Source: Vibrio maritimus
GTDB taxonomy: Bacteria; Pseudomonadota; Gammaproteobacteria; Enterobacterales; Vibrionaceae
DNA: 41,803 nucleotides
Assembly: GCA_003263775.1 (NCBI GenBank)
Contig: JYJJ01000088.1
Location: forward strand, 1-41,803
Direction: 5' to 3'
The translations under genes and the position numbers were made by a program. This document shows, piece after piece, positions 33,656 through 41,803 of the stretch (the stretch's first letter is position 1; every line of letters starts with the position of its first letter). The notes under the pieces were generated by a model. That model saw only the letters and a program-made list of their open reading frames with translations. It did no database searches and was not told the DNA's origin.

Positions 33656-35164
33656 ATGGAGTTTAGTGTAAAAAGTGGCAGCCCTGAGAAGCAGCGCAGT
33701 GCTTGCATCGTAGTTGGCGTTTTTGAGCCACGTCGTCTATCTCCAGTTGCAGAGCAGCTGGACAAAATCAGTGATGGCTATATCAGCTCACTGCTTCGCC
33801 GTGGCGACCTTGAAGGTAAGCCAGGCCAAATGCTTCTTTTGCACCAAGTACCTGGAGTACTATCGGAGCGCGTGCTTCTTGTTGGTTGTGGTAAGGAACG
33901 CGAGCTTGGCGAGCGTCAATACAAAGAAATTATCCAAAAAACCATCAGCACGCTGAACGAAACAGGTTCGATGGAAGCTGTTTGCTTCCTAACTGAGCTT
34001 CACGTTAAAGGCCGCGACACTTATTGGAAAGTGCGTCAGGCTGTGGAAGCGACTAAAGATGGTCTCTATACCTTCGACCAATTCAAGAGCAGCAAGCCAG
34101 AAACTCGTCGCCCACTGCGCAAGCTGGTCTTCAACGTACCAACGCGTCGTGAGCTAAACCTAGGTGAAAAAGCGATTGCGCATGGTCTCGCGGTTGCATC
34201 AGGTGTGAAAGCATCAAAAGATCTTGGCAACATGCCACCAAACATTGCTAACCCAGCCTACCTTGCTTCTCAAGCTCGTCGTCTAGCTGATGACTATGAA
34301 ACCGTAACGACTAAGATCATCGGTGAGCAAGAGATGGAAAAACTGGGCATGACCTCTTACCTAGCGGTAGGTCGTGGCTCTAAGAACGAATCTATGATGT
34401 CTATCATGGAGTACAAGGGTAACCCAGAGTCCGACGCAAAACCGATTGTTTTGGTCGGTAAAGGTCTGACTTTCGATTCAGGCGGTATTTCGCTCAAGCC
34501 AGGTGAAGGCATGGATGAGATGAAGTACGACATGTGTGGAGCAGCATCGGTTTTCGGCACCATGAAGGCACTTGCGAAGCTAAACCTGCCTATCAATGTG
34601 ATTGGTATCCTTGCTGGTTGTGAAAACATGCCGGGTAGCAACGCTTACCGTCCGGGTGACATCCTAACTACCATGTCAGGCCAAACGGTTGAAGTACTCA
34701 ACACTGACGCTGAAGGTCGTCTAGTTCTGTGTGATGCACTAACGTACGTTGAGCGTTATGAGCCAGAGTGTGTCGTTGACGTAGCGACGCTAACAGGTGC
34801 TTGTGTGATTGCACTGGGTCACCACATTAGCGGTGTAATCTCTAACCACAACCCACTGTCTCACGAACTCGTTAACGCTTCTGAGCAAGCGGGCGACCGC
34901 GCTTGGCGTCTACCTATGGCAGACGAGTACCAAGAACAGCTAGCTAGCCCATTTGCAGACATGGCAAACATCGGTGGCCGTCCTGGCGGTACTATCACTG
35001 CTGGATGCTTCCTGTCGCGCTTTGCGAAAAAGTACCACTGGGCTCACCTAGATATCGCAGGTACCGCGTGGAAGTCAGGTAAAGCGAAAGGTTCTACCGG
35101 CCGTCCAGTCTCAATGCTTGTCCAATTCTTGCTTAACCGCAGTGGCCAAGAGACTGAAGAGTAA
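33656..35164 (+). CDS. pepA: Leucyl aminopeptidase (PepA)
   Basis: A hexameric M17 aminopeptidase with two metal ions that removes N-terminal residues from peptides; E. coli PepA is also a DNA-binding regulator (carAB, and Xer site-specific recombination). The 502-residue length is normal. The catalytic domain has VGKGLTFDSGGISLKPGEGMDEMKYDMCGAA, the M17 signature NTDAEGRLVL, TLTGACVIALG and GGRPGGTITAGCFLSRF. ATG 33656 follows GGAG. Same neighbours (lptF divergent, holC and valS downstream) as in E. coli. Intact. Confidence 0.96.
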   Translation: MEFSVKSGSPEKQRSACIVVGVFEPRRLSPVAEQLDKISDGYISSLLRRGDLEGKPGQMLLLHQVPGVLSERVLLVGCGKERELGERQYKEIIQKTISTLNETGSMEAVCFLTELHVKGRDTYWKVRQAVEATKDGLYTFDQFKSSKPETRRPLRKLVFNVPTRRELNLGEKAIAHGLAVASGVKASKDLGNMPPNIANPAYLASQARRLADDYETVTTKIIGEQEMEKLGMTSYLAVGRGSKNESMMSIMEYKGNPESDAKPIVLVGKGLTFDSGGISLKPGEGMDEMKYDMCGAASVFGTMKALAKLNLPINVIGILAGCENMPGSNAYRPGDILTTMSGQTVEVLNTDAEGRLVLCDALTYVERYEPECVVDVATLTGACVIALGHHISGVISNHNPLSHELVNASEQAGDRAWRLPMADEYQEQLASPFADMANIGGRPGGTITAGCFLSRFAKKYHWAHLDIAGTAWKSGKAKGSTGRPVSMLVQFLLNRSGQETEE

Positions 35165-35171
35165 TCAAGAA

Positions 35172-35194
35172 AAGGGCCGCAAGGCCCTTTTTTA
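35172..35194 (+). terminator. Terminator after pepA
   Basis: AAAGGGCC and GGCCCTTT (interrupted by gcaa) followed by six T form a compact hairpin immediately after the pepA stop, between pepA and holC. Confidence 0.8.
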
Positions 35195-35236
35195 GTTTTG
35201 GGCACCAGCAAATCCTTTGTAAAAAGAAGTCACGAT

Positions 35237-35692
35237 ATGAATACTGCAACGTTCTATATTATTGGAGAAGGCTCCGAGCAAGCAACGCCGCAAGGCTGGT
35301 TTGCTTATGTGCACTTTCTTAGTCGTCACTTCACTTCGCAAGGTGCCAAGCTCTACATCAATTGCATAGATAGACAGCATGCCGAAGCGGTAGCAGAATT
35401 CTTCTGGCAAGTCTCGCCTGAGCAATTTATTGCTCATAACTTGGTGGGTGAAGGCCCCAAAAATGGCACGTCTGTTGAAATTGGTTTTGAGGGGCTTAAA
35501 CCCAGTTGGAACCGTCAATTGGTAATAAATATGGCCAATAGTCACGCAACCTTTGCGAACTCCTTTGGTCAAGTGGTAGACTTCGTCCCTTGCGAAGAAA
35601 AAGCTAAGCAAGTTGCGCGAGAAAGGTATAAAATTTACCGTCAAGCGGGCTATCAGCTACAAACCATTGAGATTCAGCATTCAGAATCCTAA
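35237..35692 (+). CDS. holC: DNA polymerase III chi subunit
   Basis: Chi links the clamp loader (via psi) to single-stranded DNA-binding protein at the replication fork. The 151-residue protein has family features FYIIGEGSEQATPQGWFAYVHFLSRHFTSQGAKLYI, DRQHAEAVAEFFWQVSPEQFIAHNLVGEGPKNGTSVEIG and NFVP-like VVDFVPCEEKAKQVARERYKIYRQAGYQL. ATG 35237 is the start expected from the family; the frame is open upstream but its first residues would be extra. Between pepA and valS as in E. coli. Intact. Confidence 0.94.
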   Translation: MNTATFYIIGEGSEQATPQGWFAYVHFLSRHFTSQGAKLYINCIDRQHAEAVAEFFWQVSPEQFIAHNLVGEGPKNGTSVEIGFEGLKPSWNRQLVINMANSHATFANSFGQVVDFVPCEEKAKQVARERYKIYRQAGYQLQTIEIQHSES

Positions 35693-35703
35693 TCAAGGTC
35701 AAT

Positions 35704-35744
35704 CCTTATAAGTAAGCGTGACGTACTCTCGTTTATTTATAAGG
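35704..35744 (+). other. 15-bp stem-loop in the holC-valS gap
   Basis: CCTTATAAGTAAGCG pairs with CGTTTATTTATAAGG over 15 bp with only two G-U pairs, around an 11-nt loop. It ends 46 bp before the valS start, has no U-tract, and begins 11 bp after the holC stop. It could be a leader structure, a processing site or an operator. Confidence 0.6.
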
Positions 35745-35790
35745 TTTGGCAAATTTCTTTCACAGATTAAAGTAAGTATCCAAGAAAGCT

Positions 35791-38648
35791 ATGGAAAAGA
35801 CATATAACCCACAATCTATCGAACAAGCTCTGTATAAGACTTGGGAAGAGAAAGGCTACTTTAAGCCACACGGTGACACATCTAAAGAATCATACAGCAT
35901 CATGATCCCGCCACCGAACGTCACTGGTAGCTTACACATGGGTCACGCTTTCCAAGATACCATCATGGATACTCTGATCCGTGCTGAGCGCATGAAAGGC
36001 AAAAACACCCTTTGGCAGGTAGGTACCGACCACGCGGGTATCGCAACGCAAATGGTTGTTGAGCGCAAGATCGCTGCAGAAGAAGGCAAAACTAAGCACG
36101 ATTACGGTCGTGATGCGTTCATCGACAAAATCTGGGAATGGAAAGGCGAGTCTGGTGGCACAATCACTAAACAGCTTCGTCGCCTAGGTGCTTCTGTAGA
36201 TTGGGATCGTGAGCGCTTTACTATGGATGACGGCCTGTCTAACGCCGTCCAAGAAGTATTTGTTCGTCTATACGAAGACGACCTCATCTACCGCGGTAAG
36301 CGTCTGGTTAACTGGGATCCAAAACTGCACACAGCAATCTCAGATCTAGAAGTAGAAAACAAAGACAAAAAAGCCACATGTGGCATTTCCGCTACCCACT
36401 AGCGGATGGCGTTAAGACAGCTGAAGGCAAAGACTACATCGTTGTTGCAACCACACGTCCTGAAACCATGCTTGGTGATACTGGCGTTGCCGTAAACCCA
36501 GAAGATCCGCGCTACAAAGATCTTATTGGCAAAGAAATCCTGCTTCCTATCGTTGATCGCCGTATCCCTATCGTGGGCGACGAGCATGCCGATATGGAAA
36601 AAGGTACGGGCTGTGTGAAGATCACACCTGCACACGACTTCAATGACTACGAGGTAGGTAAACGTCATCAACTACCGATGATCAACATCCTAACCTTCGA
36701 TGCCAACATCCGTGACGCCGCTGAAGTATTTAACACCAACGGTGAAGCAAGCGATGCTTACTCAACAGAGCTTCCAGCGAAATACCACGGCATGGAGCGC
36801 TTTGCAGCTCGTAAAGCTATCGTGGCAGAATTCGAAGAGCTGGGCCTTCTTGAAGAGATCAAAGATCACGACCTAACAGTCCCTTACGGTGACCGTGGTG
36901 GTGTGGTTATTGAGCCAATGCTAACCGACCAATGGTACGTGCGCACTGCCCCTCTTGCTGAAACAGCAACCAAAGCAGTTGAAGACGGCGAAATCCAGTT
37001 CGTACCTAAGCAATACGAAAACATGTACTTCTCTTGGATGCGCGACATTCAAGACTGGTGTATCTCTCGTCAGCTATGGTGGGGCCACCGTATCCCTGCA
37101 TGGTACGACAACGACGGCAATGTTTACGTAGGTCGCACTGAAGAAGAAGTTCGTGAGAAGAATGGTCTAGCACCGGTTGTTGTACTGCGCCAAGACGATG
37201 ACGTATTAGACACTTGGTTCTCTTCAGCACTATGGACATTCGGTACACAAGGCTGGCCAGAAAACACAGAAGACCTAAAAACCTTCCACCCGTCAGACGT
37301 ACTGGTAACAGGTTTCGACATCATCTTCTTCTGGGTTGCGCGCATGATCATGATGACCATGCACTTCTGTAAAGATGAAAATGGCAAGCCACAAGTACCA
37401 TTTAAGACGGTTTACGTTACCGGTCTAATCCGTGACGAGAATGGCGACAAGATGTCGAAGTCGAAAGGTAACGTGCTTGATCCAATCGATATGATTGATG
37501 GTATCGACCTAGAGTCTCTGGTTGAGAAGCGTACTGGTAACATGATGCAGCCTCAACTAGCGAAGAAGATCGAGAAAAACACGCGTAAGACGTTCGAAGA
37601 TGGCATTGAGCCTTACGGTACTGATGCACTTCGCTTCACTCTTGCAGCAATGGCGTCTACGGGTCGTGATATCAACTGGGATATGAAGCGTCTTGAAGGT
37701 TACCGTAACTTCTGTAACAAACTGTGGAACGCAAGCCGTTACGTACTGATGAACACTGAAGACCAAGATTGTGGCTTCGGCGAAGGTGACATCGAGTACT
37801 CACTAGCAGACAAGTGGATCGAATCTCAGTTTGAACTAGCAGCAAAAGAGTTTAACGCTCACCTAGACAACTACCGTCTAGACATGGCTGCGAACACTAT
37901 CTACGAGTTCATCTGGAACCAATTCTGTGACTGGTACCTAGAGCTAACTAAGCCAGTTCTATGGAAAGGCAACGAAGCTCAGCAACGTGGTACACGTCGT
38001 ACGCTGATCACGGTACTTGAGAAGACACTTCGTCTTGCTCACCCAGTACTGCCATACATCACTGAAACTATCTGGCAAAGCGTTAAGCCGCTAGTAGACG
38101 GTGTTGGAGGCGACACGATCATGCTACAAGCTCTACCTCAGTTTGAAGAAGCTAACTTCAACCAAGAAGCGCTTGATGACATCGAGTGGGTGAAAGCATT
38201 CATCACTAGCATCCGTAACCTTCGTGCAGAATACGACATCGCACCAAGCAAAGGCCTAGACGTGATGCTGAAAGTTGCTGATGAGAAAGACGCAGCACGC
38301 CTAGAAGCAAACAAAGCGGTACTGGCTTCGCTTGCTAAACTAGAAGACATCAAGGTACTAGCTGAAGGCGAAGAAACGCCAGCATGTGCAACGGCACTGG
38401 TTGGTAAATCTGAGCTGATGATCCCAATGGCGGGTCTGATCGACAAAGACGCTGAGCTGGATCGTCTAGCGAAAGAGATCGCTAAGACTCAAGGCGAGAT
38501 CAAGCGTATCGAGGGCAAACTAGGCAACGAAGGCTTCGTGGCGAAAGCGCCTGAAGCAGTTGTGGCTAAAGAGCGTGAGAAGCTAGAAGGTTACAAAGAG
38601 ACACTAGTTAAGCTAGAAGAGCAAAAGCAAACTATTGCTGCGCTGTAA
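35791..38648 (+). CDS. valS: Valyl-tRNA synthetase (one frameshift)
   Basis: Charges tRNA-Val; cytoplasmic and essential. The repaired length is 952 residues. Class I motifs are PPNVTGSLHMGHAF (HMGH at 49-52) and DKMSKSKGN. The CP1 editing domain follows the N-terminus (VVATTRPETMLGDTGVAVNPED, GTGCVKITPAHDFNDYEVG), and a C-terminal coiled coil (about the last 70 residues, LDRLAKEIAKTQGEIKRIEGK) is typical of ValRS. The frame breaks near 36373, where one G of GG is missing; adding it gives KDKKGHMWHFRYPLADGVK. ATG 35791 follows AAGAAAG. An essential gene broken this way again points to sequence error. Confidence 0.96.
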
Positions 38649-38669
38649 TTAGAAAGTCTAAAAACACAA

Positions 38670-38700
38670 GCCGAGAGTGGTAACACTCTCGGCTTTTTTT
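38670..38700 (+). terminator. Terminator of valS
   Basis: AGCCGAGAGTG and CACTCTCGGCT form an 11-bp stem with a short loop, followed by T7. It lies between valS and the convergent aminotransferase gene. Confidence 0.93.
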
Positions 38701-38718
38701 ATATTTGAAGAACAGAGC

Positions 38719-39837
38719 TTACTTCAACACAGTCTCAAGCGCCTTCAAACAAAGCGCGACGTTCTCTCTTCTCGCGCCATAACCCATCAAACCAATACGC
38801 CATGCCTTGCCTGCGAGCGCACCAAGACCTGCACCGATCTCAAGGTTGTATTCTTCTAAAAGCTGCGACCTCACCGCGGCATCATCCACGCCTTCTGGAA
38901 GATAGACAGCATTAAGTTGCGGCAGACGACTTTGCTCTTCAACCACAAAACTCAAACCTAGATTTTCGAGCCCTTCACGTAGCAACATATGCATATCTTG
39001 ATGGCGCTGCCACGCATTCTCTAGGCCTTCGTTCTTCAAAAGCACCAAGGACTCATGAAGCGCGTAAAGGCTGTTTACTGGCGCAGTGTGGTGATAACTG
39101 CGCTTACCTTCCCCGCTCCAATAACCTAGTACCAAGCTCTGATCCAAGAACCAACTCTGAACAGGCGCTTGTCGGGACTTAATCACTTCAATGGCTGCAG
39201 GAGACAGGGTGACTGGTGACAAACCAGGAACACAAGACAAACACTTCTGGCTACCTGAGTAAACGGCATCCAATTGCCACTCGTCTACCAAGAGTGGAAC
39301 ACCACCAAGCGAGGTCACTGCATCCACAATAGATAGCATATTGTGCTGCTTAGCAAGCGCACCTAACGCCTTAGCATCACTCACTGCACCAGTAGAGGTT
39401 TCAGCGTGCACAAACGCTAGGATCTTCGCATCAGGATGTTCAGCCATCGCCAGTTCGACTTTCGATACCGAAACCGGTGCTCCCCACTCATCATCCACCA
39501 CAATCGCTTCACCACCACAGCGAACCACGTTCTCACGCATGCGCTCACCAAACACGCCATTACGGCACACGATAACCTTATCGCCCGGCTCAACTAAGTT
39601 TACAAAGCAAGTTTCCATACCCGCACTACCAGGAGCAGAAACCGCGATTGTAAATTCATTTTCTGTTTGGAATGCGTATTTCAGCAGCGCTTTTAGCTCA
39701 TCCATCATGCCGATAAATAGCGGGTCAAGGTGGCCAATCGTTGGGCGACTCAATGCTTGCAATACTTGCGGATAAATATCAGATGGGCCAGGCCCCATTA
39801 GAGTTCGGTGAGGGGGCACAAAGCTTGAAATGGTCAT
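38719..39837 (-). CDS. Class V aminotransferase, alanine/serine-glyoxylate type
   Basis: A 372-residue PLP enzyme of the alanine/serine-glyoxylate aminotransferase family. MGPGPSDIYPQVLQALSRPTIGHLDP is the family N-terminus, VHAETSTG and IVDAVTSLGGVPL surround the cofactor, and Lys198 in SGSQKCLSCVPGL is the Schiff-base lysine. YHHTAPVNSLYALHESL and the C-terminal GLGALAGKAWRIGLMGYGARREN complete it. Substrates cannot be read from sequence; homologues use glyoxylate with alanine, serine or ureidoglycine. ATG 39837 follows AGGATAACTG. It is convergent with valS and divergent from the riboswitch-controlled lysC. Intact. Confidence 0.88.
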   Translation of the reverse strand: MTISSFVPPHRTLMGPGPSDIYPQVLQALSRPTIGHLDPLFIGMMDELKALLKYAFQTENEFTIAVSAPGSAGMETCFVNLVEPGDKVIVCRNGVFGERMRENVVRCGGEAIVVDDEWGAPVSVSKVELAMAEHPDAKILAFVHAETSTGAVSDAKALGALAKQHNMLSIVDAVTSLGGVPLLVDEWQLDAVYSGSQKCLSCVPGLSPVTLSPAAIEVIKSRQAPVQSWFLDQSLVLGYWSGEGKRSYHHTAPVNSLYALHESLVLLKNEGLENAWQRHQDMHMLLREGLENLGLSFVVEEQSRLPQLNAVYLPEGVDDAAVRSQLLEEYNLEIGAGLGALAGKAWRIGLMGYGARRENVALCLKALETVLK

Positions 39838-39977
39838 GGGCAGTTATCCTATTAGGTTATTGTAGTTGTTGGGAAAAACATCACGTTGGACGTTAATGTC
39901 ACCTACAATGGCGAAAAAACAACATTTTTGCAACATCCAACCACTCAAGTTTTTCATGTGAAATGCATAAACATCCA

Positions 39978-40006
39978 TTGACTTTTGGCACGCAAAAACG
40001 TTGAAT
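39978..40006 (+). promoter_or_regulatory. Possible lysC promoter
   Basis: TTGACT and TTGAAT are separated by 17 bp, about 50 bp upstream of the riboswitch P1 helix. The -10 is imperfect. Confidence 0.4.
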
Positions 40007-40055
40007 AAACACACTATCTGTAGCCAATCGTTTTCATTGACGTTCTCGATGCTAC

Positions 40056-40226
40056 AGCGGAAGAGGAGCACTGCCCAGGCAAGTGATTTGTGAAGCCGCA
40101 ACTTCAATACAATTCACTCATGGGGAGCAGTGCCGAGATGAACTAAAATTGTCGGATTTAGTTTGTCGGTTAAACGGGCTGAATCCCTTTAACTGTCACC
40201 AAGATTTGGTGAAGAGCTTCTGAGGT
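40056..40226 (+). ncRNA. Lysine riboswitch (L box)
   Basis: Shows the conserved lysine-riboswitch blocks in order: AGAGGAGCACTGCC, CAAGTGATT, GGGGAGCAGTGCCGAGA, TTGTCGGTT, GGGCTGAATCCC, CTGTCACCA, TTGGTGAAGAGCTTCTGAGG. P1 is closed by CGGAAG (40058-40063) with CTTCTG (40217-40222). It controls the lysC gene downstream. I see no U-tracted hairpin between the aptamer and lysC. TTTCTC (40258-40263) could pair with GAGAAA (40319-40324), which overlaps the ribosome binding site, so control may act on translation, as proposed for E. coli lysC. Confidence 0.93.
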
Positions 40227-40328
40227 CTATTCTAATTATTCAGATTCCTCTGCTCTATTTCTCTCTTCAAACATCGGATGTTGGGTTACCAACCTTAAAC
40301 TTTAAACTGGAAGTCCTGGAGAAACACT

Positions 40329-41677
40329 GTGAGCGCATTCAATGTAGCTAAATTTGGCGGAACAAGCGTCGCCAACTTCGAAGCCATGAGCCGTTGTGCT
40401 GAAATCATCGAAAATAACCCGCAAACCAAATTGGTGGTAAGTAGCGCTTGCTCAGGCGTGACCAACATATTGGTTGAACTTGCAAACGGCGTTAAAGACG
40501 AAGCTCGTCGTGCTGAGCTGATTAGCAAGCTTCGCGATATCCACACTGAAATTATGTCAAAGCTCGATGACGTCAGCTCTATTGAAGCACGTGTTGATGC
40601 TTTGATTGAAAAGGTAGCAACACTTTCAGAAGCAGCTTGCATTGCGGCGACTCCAAAGCTTACCGATCACCTAGTGGCCTGTGGCGAGCGAATGTCCACG
40701 CACATCCTTACTCGCTTGATGCAAGAGCGTGGTATCGATGCTGTGCGTTTTGATATTCGTGAAGCGCTTAAGACTGATAGTGATTACGGTAAGGCAGAAC
40801 CAAACATCGAAGCGACCAAAACAGCAGCTAGTGAGAAGTTGGTTCCTCTTTGCAAGCAACATGTTGTCGTTACACAGGGCTTTATCGGCTCAGATGAAGA
40901 TGGTGAGACTACCACGTTAGGTCGTGGTGGTAGTGATTACAGTGCAGCACTGATTGCTGAAGCCGTAGAAGCTGCAGGTCTTGAAATTTGGACAGATGTA
41001 CCTGGTATCTACACGACTGACCCACGCATCGCACCAAATGCTCGTCCAATCCCAGAGATCAGCTTTAGTGAAGCGTCTGAAATGCTAACTTCGGCGCCAA
41101 GATCCTGCACCCTTCAACACTACTACCTGCACTGCGTCATCAAATCCCAGTTTTTGTAGGTTCATCTAAAGCACCACAAGAAGGTGGCACTTGGGTTAGA
41201 CAAACCGTAGAGAGCGCACCTCTGTTCCGCGCATTAGCGCTACGTAACAACCAAACTATGGTCACACTACGTAACCCTCGAATGTTCCAGGCGTATGGTT
41301 TCTTAGCAAACGTATTTACTGTACTTGCTAAACACAAGATCTCTGTTGACCTAGTAACGACTTCTGAAGTCAGTGTTTCTCTAACACTTGATCAAACTGA
41401 CACAGGTGGCGGCGCACCAGAGCTCCCACTTGAAGCACAGCAAGAACTAGAGCAACTTTGTACTGTTGAAGTCAAACAAGGGCTTAGCCTTGTCGCGCTT
41501 ATCGGCAACCAGATGAGTGAAACCAAGGGCTCTGCCGCGGAAGTATTCGATACACTAGACAGCTTCAATATCCGCATGATTTGCTACGGAGCAAGCCCTC
41601 ACAACCTTTGCTTCCTTCTAGACGAAGGCGAAGCGAAAGATGCAGTAAAAGCATTGCACGAAGACTTGTTTGAATAG
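40329..41677 (+). CDS. lysC: Lysine-sensitive aspartate kinase III (one frameshift)
   Basis: Makes aspartyl-4-phosphate; the E. coli counterpart, LysC, is feedback-inhibited by lysine. The repaired length is 449 residues, the same as E. coli. The kinase domain has VAKFGGTSVANFEAM, VVSSACSGVTN, TTLGRGGSDYSAALIAEAV and WTDVPGIYTTDPR. The C-terminal ACT region has NVFTVLAKHKISVDLVTTSEVSVSLTLD and GNQMSETKGSAAEVFDTLDSFNIRMICYGAS, with the effector-type TTSEVS motif present. Start GTG 40329 follows CTGGAG. The frame breaks near 41090 (one T missing from TTT); adding it restores SEMLTFGAKILHPSTLLPAL. Expression is under the lysine riboswitch, so it is doubly controlled by lysine. Confidence 0.95.
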
Positions 41678-41694
41678 ACGGGAAACATTAAACA

Positions 41695-41722
41695 AAAGGT
41701 GGTAGAAATACCGCCTTTTTTG
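41695..41722 (+). terminator. Terminator of lysC
   Basis: GGTGGTA and TACCGCC form a 7-bp stem (one G-U pair) with a GAAA loop, followed by six T. Confidence 0.88.
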
Positions 41723-41768
41723 TATCTATTGGATGGTAAATAATTGAGCTTTAAAAAGCTAAAGACGT

Positions 41769-41799
41769 AAAAAAGCCCGACGCTTTCGCATCGGGCTTT
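41769..41799 (-). terminator. Terminator of a convergent gene beyond the window
   Basis: AGCCCGA pairs with TCGGGCT; on the minus strand it is followed by a run of T (A-run 41769-41774 on plus). It implies a leftward gene beginning to the right of the window end. Confidence 0.8.
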
Positions 41800-41803
41800 C
41801 TAA

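Noticed and set aside
35693..35790. T-box leader for valS
   Set aside because: No T-box consensus or specifier loop; T-boxes are also not expected in gammaproteobacteria.
3365..41091. Programmed frameshifting as an explanation for the broken genes
   Set aside because: No slippery heptamers with downstream structure at the sites, and twelve unrelated genes that are not known to use recoding.
1..41803. Search for CRISPR arrays, insertion sequences, prophage or toxin-antitoxin genes
   Set aside because: No regularly spaced repeats, transposase-like frames, integrases or small toxin pairs were seen; all sizeable frames are explained by core genes.

Overview
This window is ordinary chromosomal DNA of a gammaproteobacterium, almost certainly a Vibrio or close relative. 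The evidence is the run of Vibrio-like proteins, the alaS-lysC-csrA and recA-recX arrangement, an arginine deiminase next to an ornithine carbamoyltransferase, and the mla-ibaG-murA and lpt-rpoN-npr clusters. I find no prophage, insertion sequence, CRISPR array, toxin-antitoxin pair or secretion island, and no convincing new multi-gene system. About 42 protein genes (including a short leader peptide), one tRNA and one riboswitch fill nearly all of it.

Layout. 40-7099 (mostly minus): tRNA-Ser(GCU), csrA, an aspartate kinase, alaS, recX, recA and pncC. 7242-9802: mutS (plus). 9884-11201 (minus): an orphan sugar-binding beta-sandwich protein and rraB. 11202-11763: a long gene-free divergent region. 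11764-16302 (plus): arcA, argF, the pyrL leader with attenuator, pyrB, pyrI and ridA, covering arginine, carbamoyl-phosphate and pyrimidine metabolism. 16352-21745 (minus): plsC, then the mlaFEDCB-ibaG-murA operon. 22045-29756 (plus): a CaCA exchanger, kdsD-kdsC, lptC-lptA-lptB, rpoN, hpf, ptsN, rapZ and npr, i.e. LPS synthesis and transport plus the nitrogen PTS. 29880-31238: mgtE. 31273-33464 (minus): lptG-lptF. 33656-38648 (plus): pepA, holC, valS. 38719-39837 (minus): a class V aminotransferase. 40056-41677 (plus): a lysine riboswitch and lysC.

The genes form connected programmes: envelope biogenesis (MurA, Mla, Kds, LptA/B/C/F/G, PlsC), DNA repair (RecA, RecX, MutS, HolC), global regulation (CsrA, RraB, RpoN, PtsN/NPr, RapZ, Hpf), translation (AlaRS, ValRS) and the aspartate, arginine and pyrimidine pathways. 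Two different aspartate kinases lie near the two ends.

The most striking property is technical. Eleven genes carry twelve single-base losses, each in a run of identical bases: alaS (two), recA, mutS, the orphan sugar-binding gene, pyrB, mlaF, mlaE, rpoN, ptsN, valS and lysC. Several are essential, and restoring one base rebuilds a full-length family protein every time, so these look like assembly or sequencing errors. Coordinates below describe the repaired genes. Second-look biology includes a LexA-type operator with an extra half-site at recA, a palindrome over the alaS -10 element, a long stem-loop before valS, repeats before mgtE, a structured leader before the first aspartate kinase, and gene-order junctions unlike the E. 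coli order.
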